Origin: Trichostrongylus colubriformis
Taxonomy: Eukaryota; Nematoda; Chromadorea; Rhabditida; Trichostrongylidae
Direction: 5' to 3'
DNA: 64,000 bases
Assembly (NCBI GenBank): GCA_963978905.1
Contig: OZ022257.1
Span: forward strand, 19,301,664 to 19,365,663
Position 1 is the stretch's first letter. The number at the start of each line of letters is the position of its first letter. The notes beneath the pieces are model-generated. The model saw only the letters and a list, made by a program, of their open reading frames with translations. It was not told the origin of the DNA and did not search any database. A program made the translations under genes and the position numbers. Below are positions 33,260 through 46,880 of the stretch, in pieces.

Positions 33260-34470
33260 GATCCACTATCCATTACTACGAGTCTCACTGGATCATTGGC
33301 TTTGAATAGAAGCCATGTGTCTCCAGTGTTACTCTGGTTGCTAATTATGCACTGTGGAGCAGATGGTAAGGTCTCATCCGGGCCACGGGTTGAACATGTG
33401 AATAGAACGGCGGAAGTGGTTCGTCAAAACCCCAACTCCTGTCCTTCCTGAGCTCGTCAAAATCAGGATTTTGCTCCAGTGGTTTCTTTATATCATCCCA
33501 CCCATTTATCGGCTTATTTCTTTGCACTGGAACAAAGGCGTGGCTTAAAAACCATTTCACTTACGATAGTTTGGAGATGTGAAGCGATAACGAGTTTACG
33601 GCTTTTCGGGACGACCGCCTTTTTCTTTGCCGCTGCAACTTCACACTTCATCAGTCGTTGCTTCCATAGCCACGACTACTAATCAATTGAAAAATTCCAA
33701 TGTGATTATTGAACGGTCTGTATTCCTTAGACATTATGAAATCCACTTCGGAGAAAACCAATTGATTCAATTGTGAAAAATCCAAATGCCCTTTCATCTC
33801 CCTGCAGCTAAAACATTGCGCAATCCATCTATGACTAACCAGCTCCTGAATTCTCCATTTCACGAATAGAATTATTCCTATACTTACCGAATCGTTAATT
33901 CCCGCGAGGTATTAAGGCTTTGTTGTTCCCGTAGGTCGATAGTTGCTTTTCCGGTTTCTAACCCTGGTAGCTCATTTCACACTCGTTCCTCCTCAGAGGA
34001 GAGCGGATATTACCATCTGAAGCAGACCCCTCCCCACAAGAAGTACCCTGCATTGTCGTTCGAAACGGTTTCCGCCTGGCCACTGTTGTCTCCGATGAGT
34101 CACCGACCACCCCTCTTTCTGCGATAATTCGAATTGGGCGCCACAATGCACCACTGCGTAGCAGCCCGCCTAACACGTCATTGCGATACATTACGGGTGT
34201 GCCGCAGTACGGCACCGAGTGGCGCGAAAAACGCTGCACATCCAACCATCGCTGGATGGCGGTGGTCGGTAGGTATTCGGATCGTTTTCATCGCATCGTC
34301 GTGTTTCATGCTTCATTTTGTAGATTTAAGTTTAAATCTGTCTCCATGTTTGAATTTTATCCCGTCTACCGTTTTTGGCTCCTTGTTGTGTGTTGTCCGT
34401 TCAGCGATGGTTCATCTGCGTTCATGATATTGTTTCTTGTCATCGTATCAAGCCAATACATCGTTTTCAG
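33260..34470. other. Upstream region of the tubulin block
   Basis: No exon is supported. The last 500 bp (about 33960-34470) are CpG-richer than the surroundings and directly precede the first tubulin exon, so the promoter of the gene block probably lies here. I cannot point to a TATA box or defined site. Confidence 0.35.
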
Positions 34471-34471
34471 G
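34462..34471 (+). promoter_or_regulatory. Candidate spliced-leader acceptor upstream of alpha-tubulin
   Basis: CGTTTTCAG ends at 34470, 30 bp before the tubulin ATG. It fits the nematode trans-splice acceptor (TTTTCAG) and no upstream exon is evident. It could also be an ordinary intron acceptor for a 5' UTR exon. Confidence 0.45.
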
Positions 34472-34500
34472 TCTCATTCGCTAAACGTAACCAGTCGAGA

Positions 34501-37190
<2,690 letters not shown>

Positions 37191-37224
37191 TAGTTTTAAG
37201 AAAAGGGTCATACGAGTTGCCTGA

Positions 37225-37236
37225 GGTAATCTTAGG
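37225..37236 (+). promoter_or_regulatory. Candidate trans-splice acceptor for the DUF2452 gene
   Basis: GTAATCTTAG ends at 37235, 12 bp before the ATG at 37248 and about 110 bp after the upstream poly(A) signal, as expected for SL2-type trans-splicing in an operon. A second possible acceptor TTTTAAG ends at 37200. Confidence 0.4.
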
Positions 37237-37247
37237 TTGAGGCTATT

Positions 37248-38821
37248 ATGTCCGCCAGTGTGAACTCTGTTGTCGTGGTCCCATTGACGAATCAGCAAAA
37301 CGGTAAATTTATGACATCATTGTTTCACAATTCAGTTGATTCTGATCTGAACTTGGGTGATGATATGATCTATTAGCTCTGTATAATATTAAGATCTGTA
37401 GTTGTATGAACGGCATTTAAAACTTGGTCTTTGGTCGATATCTGCGCTTATCGTATTCTTCAAACGGCTTTCATGAGCTAGATTGCGTTCGGTTTAATTA
37501 GAGTTCCTATCAAAAGAGGGTAGACCGATCAGGTGAAGCCGGCTTACAAGCAAACCATCTACGAATAGGATTCTGTAGTTGAAGTGGGTGCAACGTCACG
37601 GCCACTAGAAAGCTGATGGGTGATAGTTCGAGTTAGAAATCAAGCATAGTCGAAAATAGCCCTCATAAGAGCTTTAGGGCAAAGCAGGAATTGGAGAGCC
37701 GTGAAGCTTGTCAGATGCTAACATCACCCCACAGATTCCTGACCCCCTCTCTCTGTCTCCAGTAGGTAATGCTGTGGAGGTGTGATGTTTGCGCTTTCTG
37801 GTGCAAAGTAGTAAATTGCGTTCTGAATGATACTGGGCAAAATGCAACTCTCTCTGCCAAATATGAACACACCACGTGTTGAGTATACATTGAACCATGT
37901 CTTGTTGGTGGTTGGGGACAGTTCTGGTAATGTAAATTCTATAATTCAAGAGGCCCATATGTTGTTATATAAAAGGTGTCGACGGGTTGAATGATGCAAA
38001 AAATGGTCGCATTTTCTGAGGTGATTACTTAAACGCTGGTTATCTCGTGTTTTGAAAAGATTCTCTGGGAATATGAAGACGAGTTTTGGGGAGTGCTTGC
38101 CGGCACTATGTTAATCTGGCTTTCTTTTCAAGTTGGTGTAGAGTTGGTTGCACCTCGTAGCGATGAATCTCGTCTTGTCGTTTCCACTCGTGAAACCGAT
38201 CGAGCTACTGCCGACGATTTGGTCGCGTTGGCGCAGCAGTTATCATCCGCTCGGTATGTGTGTTTTATATGTTGATGTTACAGTGTTCGTGATCCCCATG
38301 GTTCTACAAGTTTTCCAGGGAGTTAGTTAAAGGCCGAGCTTGTGACAGGTTAAGAAACATTGCAGAGCAAATGGAACAACTTAAAAAGGTCCGGTACCAT
38401 TCTGAGCATCGCTTCTCATCGCCTGCTTAATAACTCTTGTTTAAAGGCTGCTCTGAGGGTGTTGGAAGAGGCGAAACGAGATGAGGAATTGCACAGTGTG
38501 GCGTGTAATATGCAAAAGCAGGCTGGACGTGTCTATCATCTCTACGAAAGACAAGATGGATATAGGTGCACTAGCGTTCTTCATATCCATTATGGTTATA
38601 CTACTGCTCCCCATCTTGAAGAAAACGCCTTGAATTCCAGGTATTTTTCGCTTCTGTGTCCAGATGAATGGGGTAAAGAGGAGAAGCGGAAGGAATATGT
38701 GGCTTCATATCGTTTGGAGCCAGATCGCAGTTGGACTCCTACAGCTGATATAATCAAGAGGGATTTGCAGTTTCGCAGTTTGGATGCATTTCTCAAGCAG
38801 CCCGTTTTTAAAATAGAATAG
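37248..38821 (+). CDS. C1orf50 homologue, DUF2452 family protein
   Basis: Exons 37248-37302, 38133-38253, 38319-38388, 38447-38565 and 38641-38821 give 181 residues (human C1orf50 is about 199). Family landmarks are the DDLVALAQQLSSA segment, IAEQMEQLKKAALRVLEEA, the HSVACNMQKQAG...YHLYER stretch, YFSLLCPDEWG and RSWTPTADI near the end. It is a small conserved eukaryotic protein of uncertain function, without a signal peptide or membrane helix; a predicted long helix spans about 75-105. Exon 1 is the least certain, because an 830-bp intron separates it from the conserved part, but phase and the ATG context fit. It lies 160 bp downstream of tubulin and may be co-transcribed with it. The last intron (75 bp) has no stop and keeps frame. 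Confidence 0.85.
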
Positions 38822-39582
38822 TGTAGGTTGATGATCAAAAGATTTCTATTTTCGTGATAGTCTATATTTCCAGTAGAACGTGATTCTTGTACCTGCTGCT
38901 TGTGCAGTTGGATTTCCCGAAGTCTATGACTCTAGAATTGAATGATGCCCGCGAAATCACCATTAAGTAAATAGACAGCATCGCATCACTTTTGCTGGTT
39001 CTAGCCACCGTTTTTGCTGACACATGTTTCAACGACTGCTAAATAATTGTTCGTGCATCTTATGTTTTTGGCATGTTTATCGATATCTGCTGTGTTGATT
39101 TTTTCGCTCGCACGATTCCATCACTCACGAAACCATGCCTTCAGGAGGTGTTAAGGTTTTCAAATTGTGATAGTCTCTTGTAATTGTACCGCATTGTGAT
39201 CCAATCTGGAGTGAAGCAGTTACCGTTGTACCATGTGCACTACCATTCGAAACAGTAATTTTCGACAGTCGGCGTACTGCTTTGGAAAGAAGTCGTCATC
39301 GATCATTCACCACTCATACATAAGTACTGGTTGTTTCATCAATTTTGAGATTGTACATGGTACCAGTCTACCCGAATAGTCATTCCTTCTTCTTTTTCGC
39401 TTTCCTTCCCACCCTTTCAGTTTTTACTAGATTCTACAGAACTCCCTTACAATTTCTTTTAGCGGTTGATAAAATACTTTTCACTTCTGGTCATTGATCT
39501 CATGGGAACAGTCCATAAAACTTCAGATATTAGAATCGCTTTTTTTGTGTTACTTAAGGATTATAATTCAAATGGGGCTCAG
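38822..39582. other. Spacer between the DUF2452 gene and arp-6
   Basis: 760 bp with no recognisable coding or repeat feature. Its length argues for arp-6 having its own promoter, or for a long intercistronic spacer. Confidence 0.4.
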
Positions 39583-42385
39583 ATGGTAGGACGGGAGACA
39601 GTGATACTTGACAATGGAGGCTACACAATGAAGATCGGTACAAGCCGGGATATCGAACCGAGGTAAAATGGAGAACAAATCAATCTTTACATTCAATTGT
39701 GAGCGATTCAGGCTTATACCGAATTGCATTGTCAAAGCCAAAGCGGACCGGAAACGTGAGTTCGTTGCTGATGAGCAAACGGAATGCACGGATAAAACTG
39801 GTCTCTTCTACGTTTTACCGTTCGAGAGAGGGTATCTAGGTGATACTTTGTATGCTTTTTATTGCTCGTTCGCTTTCCTTAAGGAATTTTTTCAGTGAAC
39901 CCCGATGTTGAGGAGACAATTTGGGAAAACGTGTTCGAATCATATCCGACAAAAGATTCTCGAATAGTGCTGACTGACCCCAACTATCTTATTCCAGCCA
40001 TTGAAGATGTCAGCGTTGAGCTGTTATTTGAGCAGCACGGTTTTCACTCGGCTTATAAAGCATCAGGTAAGCAAAAGTTTTATTGAGCGCTCTATCGTTC
40101 CTACCTTAGGTTTAGAGTTTTCTTGAAATTCTGTTCGCTAAAATGTAATTGTTATGACTCACTGACTCAATCTGATGTGAAATTAATCTATCTCTTTGCC
40201 TACACGCTTCCATTTTAAATAATAAATTTTTTTCGTTTCGTTTGGATTTAGATCTCGTGATCTGCAGAATAAGGTGCAAGGTTCCCATGAATGAATCTTG
40301 ATTAGCCGTTGCCCATCTCAATATTTTAAATTGTTCAAAAATTTATAGTTTGGAATCTTGTAAGCTGGTATGGTCACTTACTAACATTGCATTATTCTCA
40401 GCTGCTGGATTTATCGCGTTAGAGGGCTCTTGTCGAAATATTCGGTGTGCCCTTGTGGTGGACTGTGGTTTCTCATGTATCACAGTGGCACCATTTCTTG
40501 ACGGGAAAGCCATTCAACAGGGAATCGTACGGTAATCTTGTTTTCGAATCCCGCTGTTTATTTTGATTCTTCCATCTTATTCCAACTGTTTCTCCAGGAT
40601 TGATGTTGGTGGAAAAGTACTCACAAATCAGCTCAAGGAGTGGATAACGTATCGTAATCTTAACGTCCTCGAAGAAACATATATCATGAACCAGTGCAAG
40701 GAGGATGCTTGCTTCGTCTCTCTGGATTTTAACAGTGACATGAAGATTGCGAAGTGAGTGTCTGTTCCAAATGTTTTATCCGATGTATTCATCTCAATGT
40801 CTTGTTTTGTACGCTTCCAACTGTGCATCCACATCTCATACAGTAAACACGGCAGAAATCAGAACAGTAGATCTTGTGAATCAGAAAGGGCGTAGTAGTA
40901 GCGTTTTGTATGTGGAGAGTTTTGTATGTGGAGACCGCGATGTCAGAAATCAGTGGCGTGTTTAGTAAATAGAGCACCGTCGTGCGTGAAACGCATGGTG
41001 ACATGATTCGTAAGCATCAATATTGCATTTCTATGAATGCTCGGATACTTGAAGTAAATGGAGCATTGCTACCGGTTTGGTTTCTTTGTTATTTCCGAAG
41101 AATTATTTTCGAAGATGATGTTTTCGAAGATCTCGCTCTACTGAAGTTTCTCATGAGTGTTATAGTCTGGTCATCATACTTTGTCAATTCACTGTAATTA
41201 TGACTGGAACAAGCATTCTGTTGAGTGATCATACTTTGTATTACAGTTTCGTTCTCTAAAAGCTCTCAGTTCTTCAAATCTCTCTATTACTTTGGGTGTT
41301 TCGCACCAAGTTGATTTATGTGGATAGCTTGTTCCTCTCAAGTATAGACGATTCAGATTTCGTGATGCTCGCAACACGATGCGCCGTGAGTACGTGTTGC
41401 CGGATTTTTGTCGATTATATCGTGGTTACTTGAGAGAACCGTCAGCATCAGGGAAGTTTTCACTACCGGAGGATACACCGCAGCATATCACATTAAATCG
41501 TGAACGTTTTGCCTTGCCGGAGATTCTCTTCCAGTTTGTTTTTACCAATTCTTCACTCATCTTCATTATCTGAATGAATTGATCCTTGAATATCCTTTAT
41601 AAGCGTGTCTTTTAAGCCCTTCCGATATCGGCCTCAATCAAATGGGAGTGGTGGAAGCGGTCGTCGAATCACTGTCGCGATGCCCGATGAATTTACGCCC
41701 AGCACTGGTGCAAAACATATCCCTTGTAGGCGGATGCACTCTTTTCCCTGGTTTCCGTGACCGATTGTGAGTATAGACGTAGATAGTTTTTCAATAATAT
41801 TTTCTTCTTTAGCCCGCCGTCAGACTTTGCGGTTTTTCGATATTGCGTTTATGCGATTTTGCTATTCTGCGATTTTGCGGCATGTACTTTTGCACTCGAT
41901 ACTACGACTGAGAGATTGTGCAATGCCGCAACTTCGTGTGCAGAGCCGGGAAACTACAAAATCGCAAAATTGCAAAGTCTGACGGTGGCCTATTGCTCCT
42001 CAGATGAGTGGTACTTTTTGCTCTTCGAGTGTAGTTTTCTGCAACATACTCAATTTTCGACATTGTGAAAGCCATAGGTCATTTTATAATTTTACCCGTC
42101 TGAGGGCGCATTCTATTGTGTCTGTTTTGTAGCATCTCTGAACTCCGATCGTACATGGATGTGGACTGGTGTGTAGCTCTTGCTGACGTTACCAATCCGA
42201 TCACCCATGCCTGGTCATGCGCATCCGCTGCGTTTTCCGGAGACATGGCTGTAGGGGATCAGCTGTTTGTTACGCGAGAGGAATGGAATGAACATGGCGA
42301 AGAAATATTGCACAAGAAATTCCTCAATTTTCTTGATTTCGATTCCGAGGAGGCCGATGAAGTATCAGATGACGCTATGGAGTGA
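39583..42385 (+). CDS. arp-6: Actin-related protein 6 (ARP6), SWR1/SRCAP-complex subunit
   Basis: Eight exons (39583-39662, 39712-39839, 39896-40066, 40402-40531, 40598-40753, 41357-41533, 41617-41766, 42133-42385) join in phase to 414 residues. Actin-fold nucleotide-site motifs are present: [13 protein letters not shown] at about 7-19, [13 protein letters not shown] at about 145-157 and [11 protein letters not shown] at about 317-327. ARP6-specific stretches include [43 protein letters not shown] and the late [12 protein letters not shown], followed by an acidic tail. ARP6 belongs to the nuclear SWR1/SRCAP remodeller that deposits histone H2A.Z. GCTCAG directly precedes the ATG and may be a trans-splice acceptor. 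Intron 5 is 603 bp; intron 7 carries a foldback element. An in-frame ATG at 39466 is less likely as the start because sequence before 39583 lacks family similarity. Confidence 0.95.
41811..41992. mobile_element. Foldback MITE inside arp-6 intron 7
   Basis: Inverted ends GCC(C/A)CCGTCAGACTTTGC, extending into GATTTTGCGATTTTG-type inner repeats, lie wholly between the exon 7 donor (41767) and exon 8 acceptor (42132). The GGCC...ACTTTGCG terminal style resembles the Tourist-like family at 31046 and 45588. Target duplication is not clear. Confidence 0.7.
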
Positions 42386-42751
42386 TTTCTCTATTTTGAT
42401 CTGTTTTCGGGGGAAACTCTACAATATTTGTCATTATCACTTCAGATTTTGTTGATTTATATTGAACACATCGTTCTAGGCGCTGGAGTTGCTACAGAAC
42501 TTGATAAGTTTCATGCACGGTGTCTTCAATTTCAAATGTTCTTGATCTCAACCTATAGGTTTTGCCTTTCTCTTGTACAGTTATATTTTTTGTACAGAAT
42601 TACCAGTGTAAATGTTTCTTTCCCCATTGTATTGTTCTGGGTATTGTCCTGTGGTATCTGAAAGCATCTTGTTTTTTTTTTGCTGATTCTGCTATCAAGA
42701 TTTCAGATCAATATTCGTAGTTTGGTGAGTAAAACCTGATTTCTGCTCGCC
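42386..42751 (+). promoter_or_regulatory. arp-6 / sap-49 intercistronic region
   Basis: A 366-bp spacer. Acceptor-like ATTTCAG ends at 42707, 44 bp before the sap-49 ATG, and is the best candidate for trans-splicing. I see no canonical AATAAA for arp-6. The short spacing and shared strand support co-transcription, but a separate promoter cannot be excluded. Confidence 0.4.
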
Positions 42752-45005
42752 ATGTCTGCTGGACCAATCGTTGAACGTAATCAAGGTAACATATTATCGC
42801 GGTTATGGCTCTAATATACGCCTGCTGTTAATATTTCACTTATCTTTGCTCTATTCATGCGTTTTAGATGCTACTATCTATGTTGGAGGTCTTGACGAAA
42901 AGGTTACGGAAAATGTGCTCTGGGAGTTGATGGTTCAGGCTGGTCCCGTTACAAGTGTAAATATGCCCAAGGATCGCGTGACAGCAAATCATCAAGGGTT
43001 CGTGATCTTGTTTTCCATTTTTATACGAATCGAATCATATGTCAACTTCAGATTGGCCTCAAATGAGAATTGTTCTGATTTCAGATTCGGCTTTGTTGAG
43101 TTTGTGGGTGAAGAAGATGCTGACTACGCAATCAAGATTCTCAACATGATAAAATTGTACGGAAAACCTATAAAGGTAGGCCAGGTTATCTCGTATTCCT
43201 CTTTTCTCGCTATATTCCTTGTTGTTTTCTGAGTCGACCCATTGCGCATTTCTGGTTTCCATGTAATAATTTGTCCTTCATCGCTCTTCATTGATGATCG
43301 TTTTCAGTGAGGATTTTTTAAGTTCCAAAATCTTTGTTTTCAGGTGAATAAAGCGAGTGCTCATGAGAAAAATATGGATGTTGGCGCCAACATTTTCGTG
43401 GGAAATCTTGACTCAGAGGTATTTCCAATAACTTTTTGGGTCTGCTTCCACTGCTGTTTTTAAGTGGCTGGCATTACAGGTTGACGAAAAGCTTCTCTAT
43501 GACACCTTCAGTGCGTTCGGTGTTATTCTTCAAGTAAGGCAGTTCTCGTGTGAAAGTTTTGACAGTTGCCCTTATCATTTCCGAACGTTGATCGTGATGC
43601 AAATTTAGGTACCGAAAATTATGCGTGATCCGGAAACTGGTAACAGTAAAGGTTTTGCATTTATCAATTTTGCGTCATTCGAAGCATCTGATATGGCTAT
43701 GGAGGCCATGAATGGACAGTTTCTTTGCAATCGGTACGTAATCCACTAAATGCTTCACATTCCCCCTTTCCTTCACTGATTTACAAACATCTTGATTGAA
43801 GGGCAATTTCGGTATCGTACGCTTTCAAGAAGGATGCGAAAGGCGAACGGCACGGTACCGCTGCAGAACGTATGCTGGCCGCGCAAAATCCTCTGTTCCC
43901 GAAGGACCGTCCGAACCAGGTACGCGAGTGGTTTTCTCGTGTATCAAGTCTTGCGACTATTATAATGTTGGTTTACAGATGTTCTCAGACGCTCCTGGAA
44001 GGCTTCCGTTCCCGCCACCGATGCCTGGCATGCCTCCTATTATGCCAGGACTTCCTGGAATGCCTCCGCTGCCTCCTCCCATACCAATGGGTATGGCTTT
44101 CCCTCCACCTCCGCCGACTGCAACTCCAATGCCTCCTCCTCCGCCACCACCTGTACCACCGACGCCAACTATAACACCGCGTCCACCTCCACCGCCGATG
44201 TCAAGTAAGTTGGAAGTACTTACAGTTCGATTGAGTTCTCGTGATCGTAAATGTGCTGATTTCAGCTGGAGGCGCACAATGGGGTATGCCTCCTCCACCT
44301 CCTACTCATACGCCGAATATGCCAACTCCACCACCTCCTCCACCCTCACGTGGAACATCTTTCGTGCCACCTCCTCCGCCTGGTTCGATGCCGCCTCCTG
44401 GTCCTCCAGGCCCACCAGGTCCACCCGGACCTCCTCCTCCAGGTCCTCCGGCTCCTCCAGGACCTCCACCTCCAGGAATGACAGGACCTCCACCTCCAGG
44501 AATGACAGGACCTCCACCACCAGGAATGATGCCTCCGCCTCCAAGGTACTCATATTTCACGGAAATTGTTTAATCTTATTTGTGTCAACTGTTATGGGAC
44601 GTCCCTCTGTGTATTTGTCTTTTGATTCCTCTCTATTCGGGGTCTTGTATTCTGCTCAAGAAGAGTGAGTTTCATTCCCAAGACACCAATATACGTTCAC
44701 CTTTAATCCACAAAATTTAGTTGTGGTTGTGGTCCCGTCCCTACAACTTTTTCTTGAGATTACAATCTTCCTCGTTCAGACCTTCTAATGAGTCCATATC
44801 TGAAAAGTGTCCTGTAAATGAAGCTAAACATAATTGCTCTTTCAGGTTCCCACCTGGTATGCCTCCTCCGCCTCCGCGTTTCAACGCTGGTGCACCGCCG
44901 CCAAGTTCTGGACAGTTTCCTCCTCCTCCGCCTCCCTCGCGACCACCTGTTCCACCTCCTCCTGGACAAGCACCATCAATTCCACCTCCACCGCCGTCGT
45001 CATGA
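42752..45005 (+). CDS. sap-49: Splicing factor 3B subunit 4 (SF3B4 / SAP-49)
   Basis: Ten exons (42752-42785, 42868-42997, 43085-43175, 43344-43418, 43480-43533, 43609-43733, 43802-43919, 43979-44204, 44266-44545, 44846-45005) give 430 residues, close to the 424 of human SF3B4. RRM1 has RNP2 IYVGGL (15-20) and RNP1 GFGFVEF (about 55-61); RRM2 has RNP2 IFVGNL (102-107) and RNP1 KGFAFINF (about 142-149). The conserved [19 protein letters not shown] follows, then about 220 residues of proline-, glycine- and methionine-rich sequence with three PPPPGM(T/M) units. In U2 snRNP the protein contacts pre-mRNA next to the branch site and binds SF3B2. AATAAA at 45153 is its poly(A) signal. It lies directly downstream of arp-6. 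Confidence 0.95.
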
Positions 45006-45152
45006 AGAAATCGTTCTTGTTCATTTAGTGCCGTAGTTGTTTTCCATCTTTCTGTTTGAGACGTTTGGTTTTCTCTTGCGTATTCGGCTGTTGTTGAGCA
45101 GTTCCGTGTATTTATTTATTGATTGATCCACTGTTGTCTTTTTGTGCGGTTG

Positions 45153-45158
45153 AATAAA
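45153..45158 (+). terminator. Polyadenylation signal AATAAA of sap-49
   Basis: AATAAA 148 bp after the sap-49 stop, in T-rich 3' UTR sequence. Confidence 0.65.
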
Positions 45159-45587
45159 GTGTCGAAGGATGATTGGTCGTTACATTGTGATACTCATTAT
45201 AGCAGCAGAGGTGAGGTGGCCTTCAGAAAAGTGCAAAAGATGGCATCTAGGCCTTGCAGTAGCCTCCGAGTGAGTAGATATGGTAGCTTATCGAAAATAC
45301 GTAAGGTGGTGAGGTACTGTAGCGGCTGACACTGAAGTGGTATTTCCAGAAATGTACAGTAATCTCCTTCAAGAGCAGCAGGTATGCTCAGCGGACCCGG
45401 CAATGGCGCGGGACTGACGCTAGGGAAAAGAAGAGGTATGCTTCTTTCTTCCTCACGGAACGTCAAGGACCTCACTGATTCTATGAGAGTTGTTATATGC
45501 TGATTTTTGAATTTGTTTGGAGGCATGACACCTTGCTTTTTGACCCTAAATTAATGCATATAACATATTTGCTGAAAAAGGGGGGCC

Positions 45588-45772
45588 GTGGTCATACTTT
45601 GCGGTGCCGGCGGCAGAGGTTGACCGCGTATCTCTGCGTCTCCGCCTATGCCACCCTGCCTCGTTGCCTGCGTCATCTCTACACCTCCCCCGTGCCACTC
45701 TCCCGCGCTGCCTTTGAACGCAGCCACGCCCTGACAGCGGTGAGTATGACCGCGGCACAAATCGTGCGCTTC
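45588..45772. mobile_element. Tourist-like foldback element, copy near sap-49
   Basis: Inverted ends GGCCGTGGTCATACTTTGCG and AGTATGACCGCGGC. The interior CTCTGCGTCTCCGCCTATGC and CACGCCCTGACAGCGG is shared with the copy at 55307-55482 and, inverted, with 21305-21475. Confidence 0.7.
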
Positions 45773-46149
45773 CTGAGAGGGGATCGCAGAGGAGAAAACA
45801 TGTGCCGTGCTTCAGTTGACCTCCATATACCTCGTGCACCGGGAGCACACTGGAGTACTTCTTCACATGAAATCCTCGTCAGCAAAGTACAAAAATGTTC
45901 CTTCAAACTACTGACACCGTCCGAATAGGTCATGTAAACTGAGGAGGCGGTAGTCGCGCCGCTATTTGATTGGAGCGATGATGTTACTGGACAGTCCTAA
46001 TGCACATCCTGGTGTAAGGACTCCTTAAGGATGACATTTCGAACAAGTTATCGATTTCAGAGTTCTTAAGGCCCTTTGGAGCTTGTATTGTGATCGATAA
46101 AATCACTGTACGAAGACTGTGATCACTGTACGACTGTTTTTTTACGAAG

Positions 46150-46254
46150 ATGGATGCACTGTCCCTGTAGCACCTGAGCATGAGAACGAAGTACAGGAAG
46201 AAGAAATCTTCGTTGATCAACTAAAACCTATAAATTTTCTGCAATTACGAGAAG
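46150..46254 (+). CDS. Candidate further 5' exon of the NRF-6-like gene
   Basis: The frame reads EDGCTVPVAPEHENEVQEEE then IFVDQLKPINFLQLRE and ends at a donor (GAAG/GTATTT) in phase 1, exactly the phase needed by the exon at 49128, where the joined sequence continues ANVTFLKNDV. The 5' boundary is unclear because no good acceptor is present. The intervening 2.9 kb is repeat-bearing. Acidic, non-conserved sequence is common in the N-terminal part of this family, so homology cannot decide. Confidence 0.35.
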
Positions 46255-46767
46255 GTATTTGAAATTTTGGGACAATTTTGGGTAGTCCACTGAAATTTGT
46301 GGTGGTGTTTGAAAATTTTTGCAAGTGTTTGAAACCGTTAGAATACTTTGCAGTAAACGGAAGCTACGTACAATACTTATGACATGGGCTAAAATGAAGA
46401 GCTAACACATCGAGAGCATAGTTTACATTCAGGAGACTGGTTCTAGCTAATGTAAACTTTGCTTTTTTGAATGAAAGCAGTGCAAAGGTGAAATCGTTTG
46501 GGTGGTGATCCAGGTGCCTGCCAAGAGTGAATGTGTCCGCCGCTTGGTTGACAGTGCTGGTGGTGCTCGCTATGTTTATATTTGGAGGCGCCAACCCCTT
46601 CTCGTCTTGATAACGCACTCATCAGCCAGATGCGACACAGTTCATTGCATCTGATTCAGTTCTGTGCCTTTGTTGTTGTTGTTTCAGGTGAGAACCACTG
46701 TTTCTTGTTTTTTTTTAATATTTTTGGATGTTGATAGGCTGATTTTCGCCGGAGCCCGCCATGCGAA

Positions 46768-46880
46768 AGTTACTACTAGGATTTATGGGCAAAAGCTTCG
46801 GTGTCGGACGGGACTCGAACACACTCGACAACCACACAAGTGCGGGTTCGAGTCCTGTCCGACACATCCTAGTAGTAACT
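46768..46880. repeat. Hairpin made of two opposed halves of the tRNA-related repeat
   Basis: Outer arms AGTTACTACTAGGAT and complement, inner arms GTGTCGGACGGGACTCGAAC and GTTCGAGTCCTGTCCGACAC. The right inner arm contains a B-box GGGTTCGAGTCC in plus orientation, and the left arm holds the antisense of the tail GAAGCTTTTGCCCATAA. It is an inverted duplication of the 32828-32940 unit family. Confidence 0.7.

Noticed and set aside
33958..34427. Open frames on both strands upstream of tubulin
   Set aside because: G+C-rich promoter-side sequence with no conserved motif; frames on opposite strands are of equal quality, as expected by chance.
39466..39582. In-frame upstream ATG extending ARP6 by 39 residues
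   Set aside because: The extension has no ARP6 similarity, and an acceptor-like CAG lies directly before the ATG at 39583.
43960..44560. Minus-strand glycine-rich frames opposite sap-49
   Set aside because: Complement of the proline-rich coding exons; no splice or start context and no independent support.
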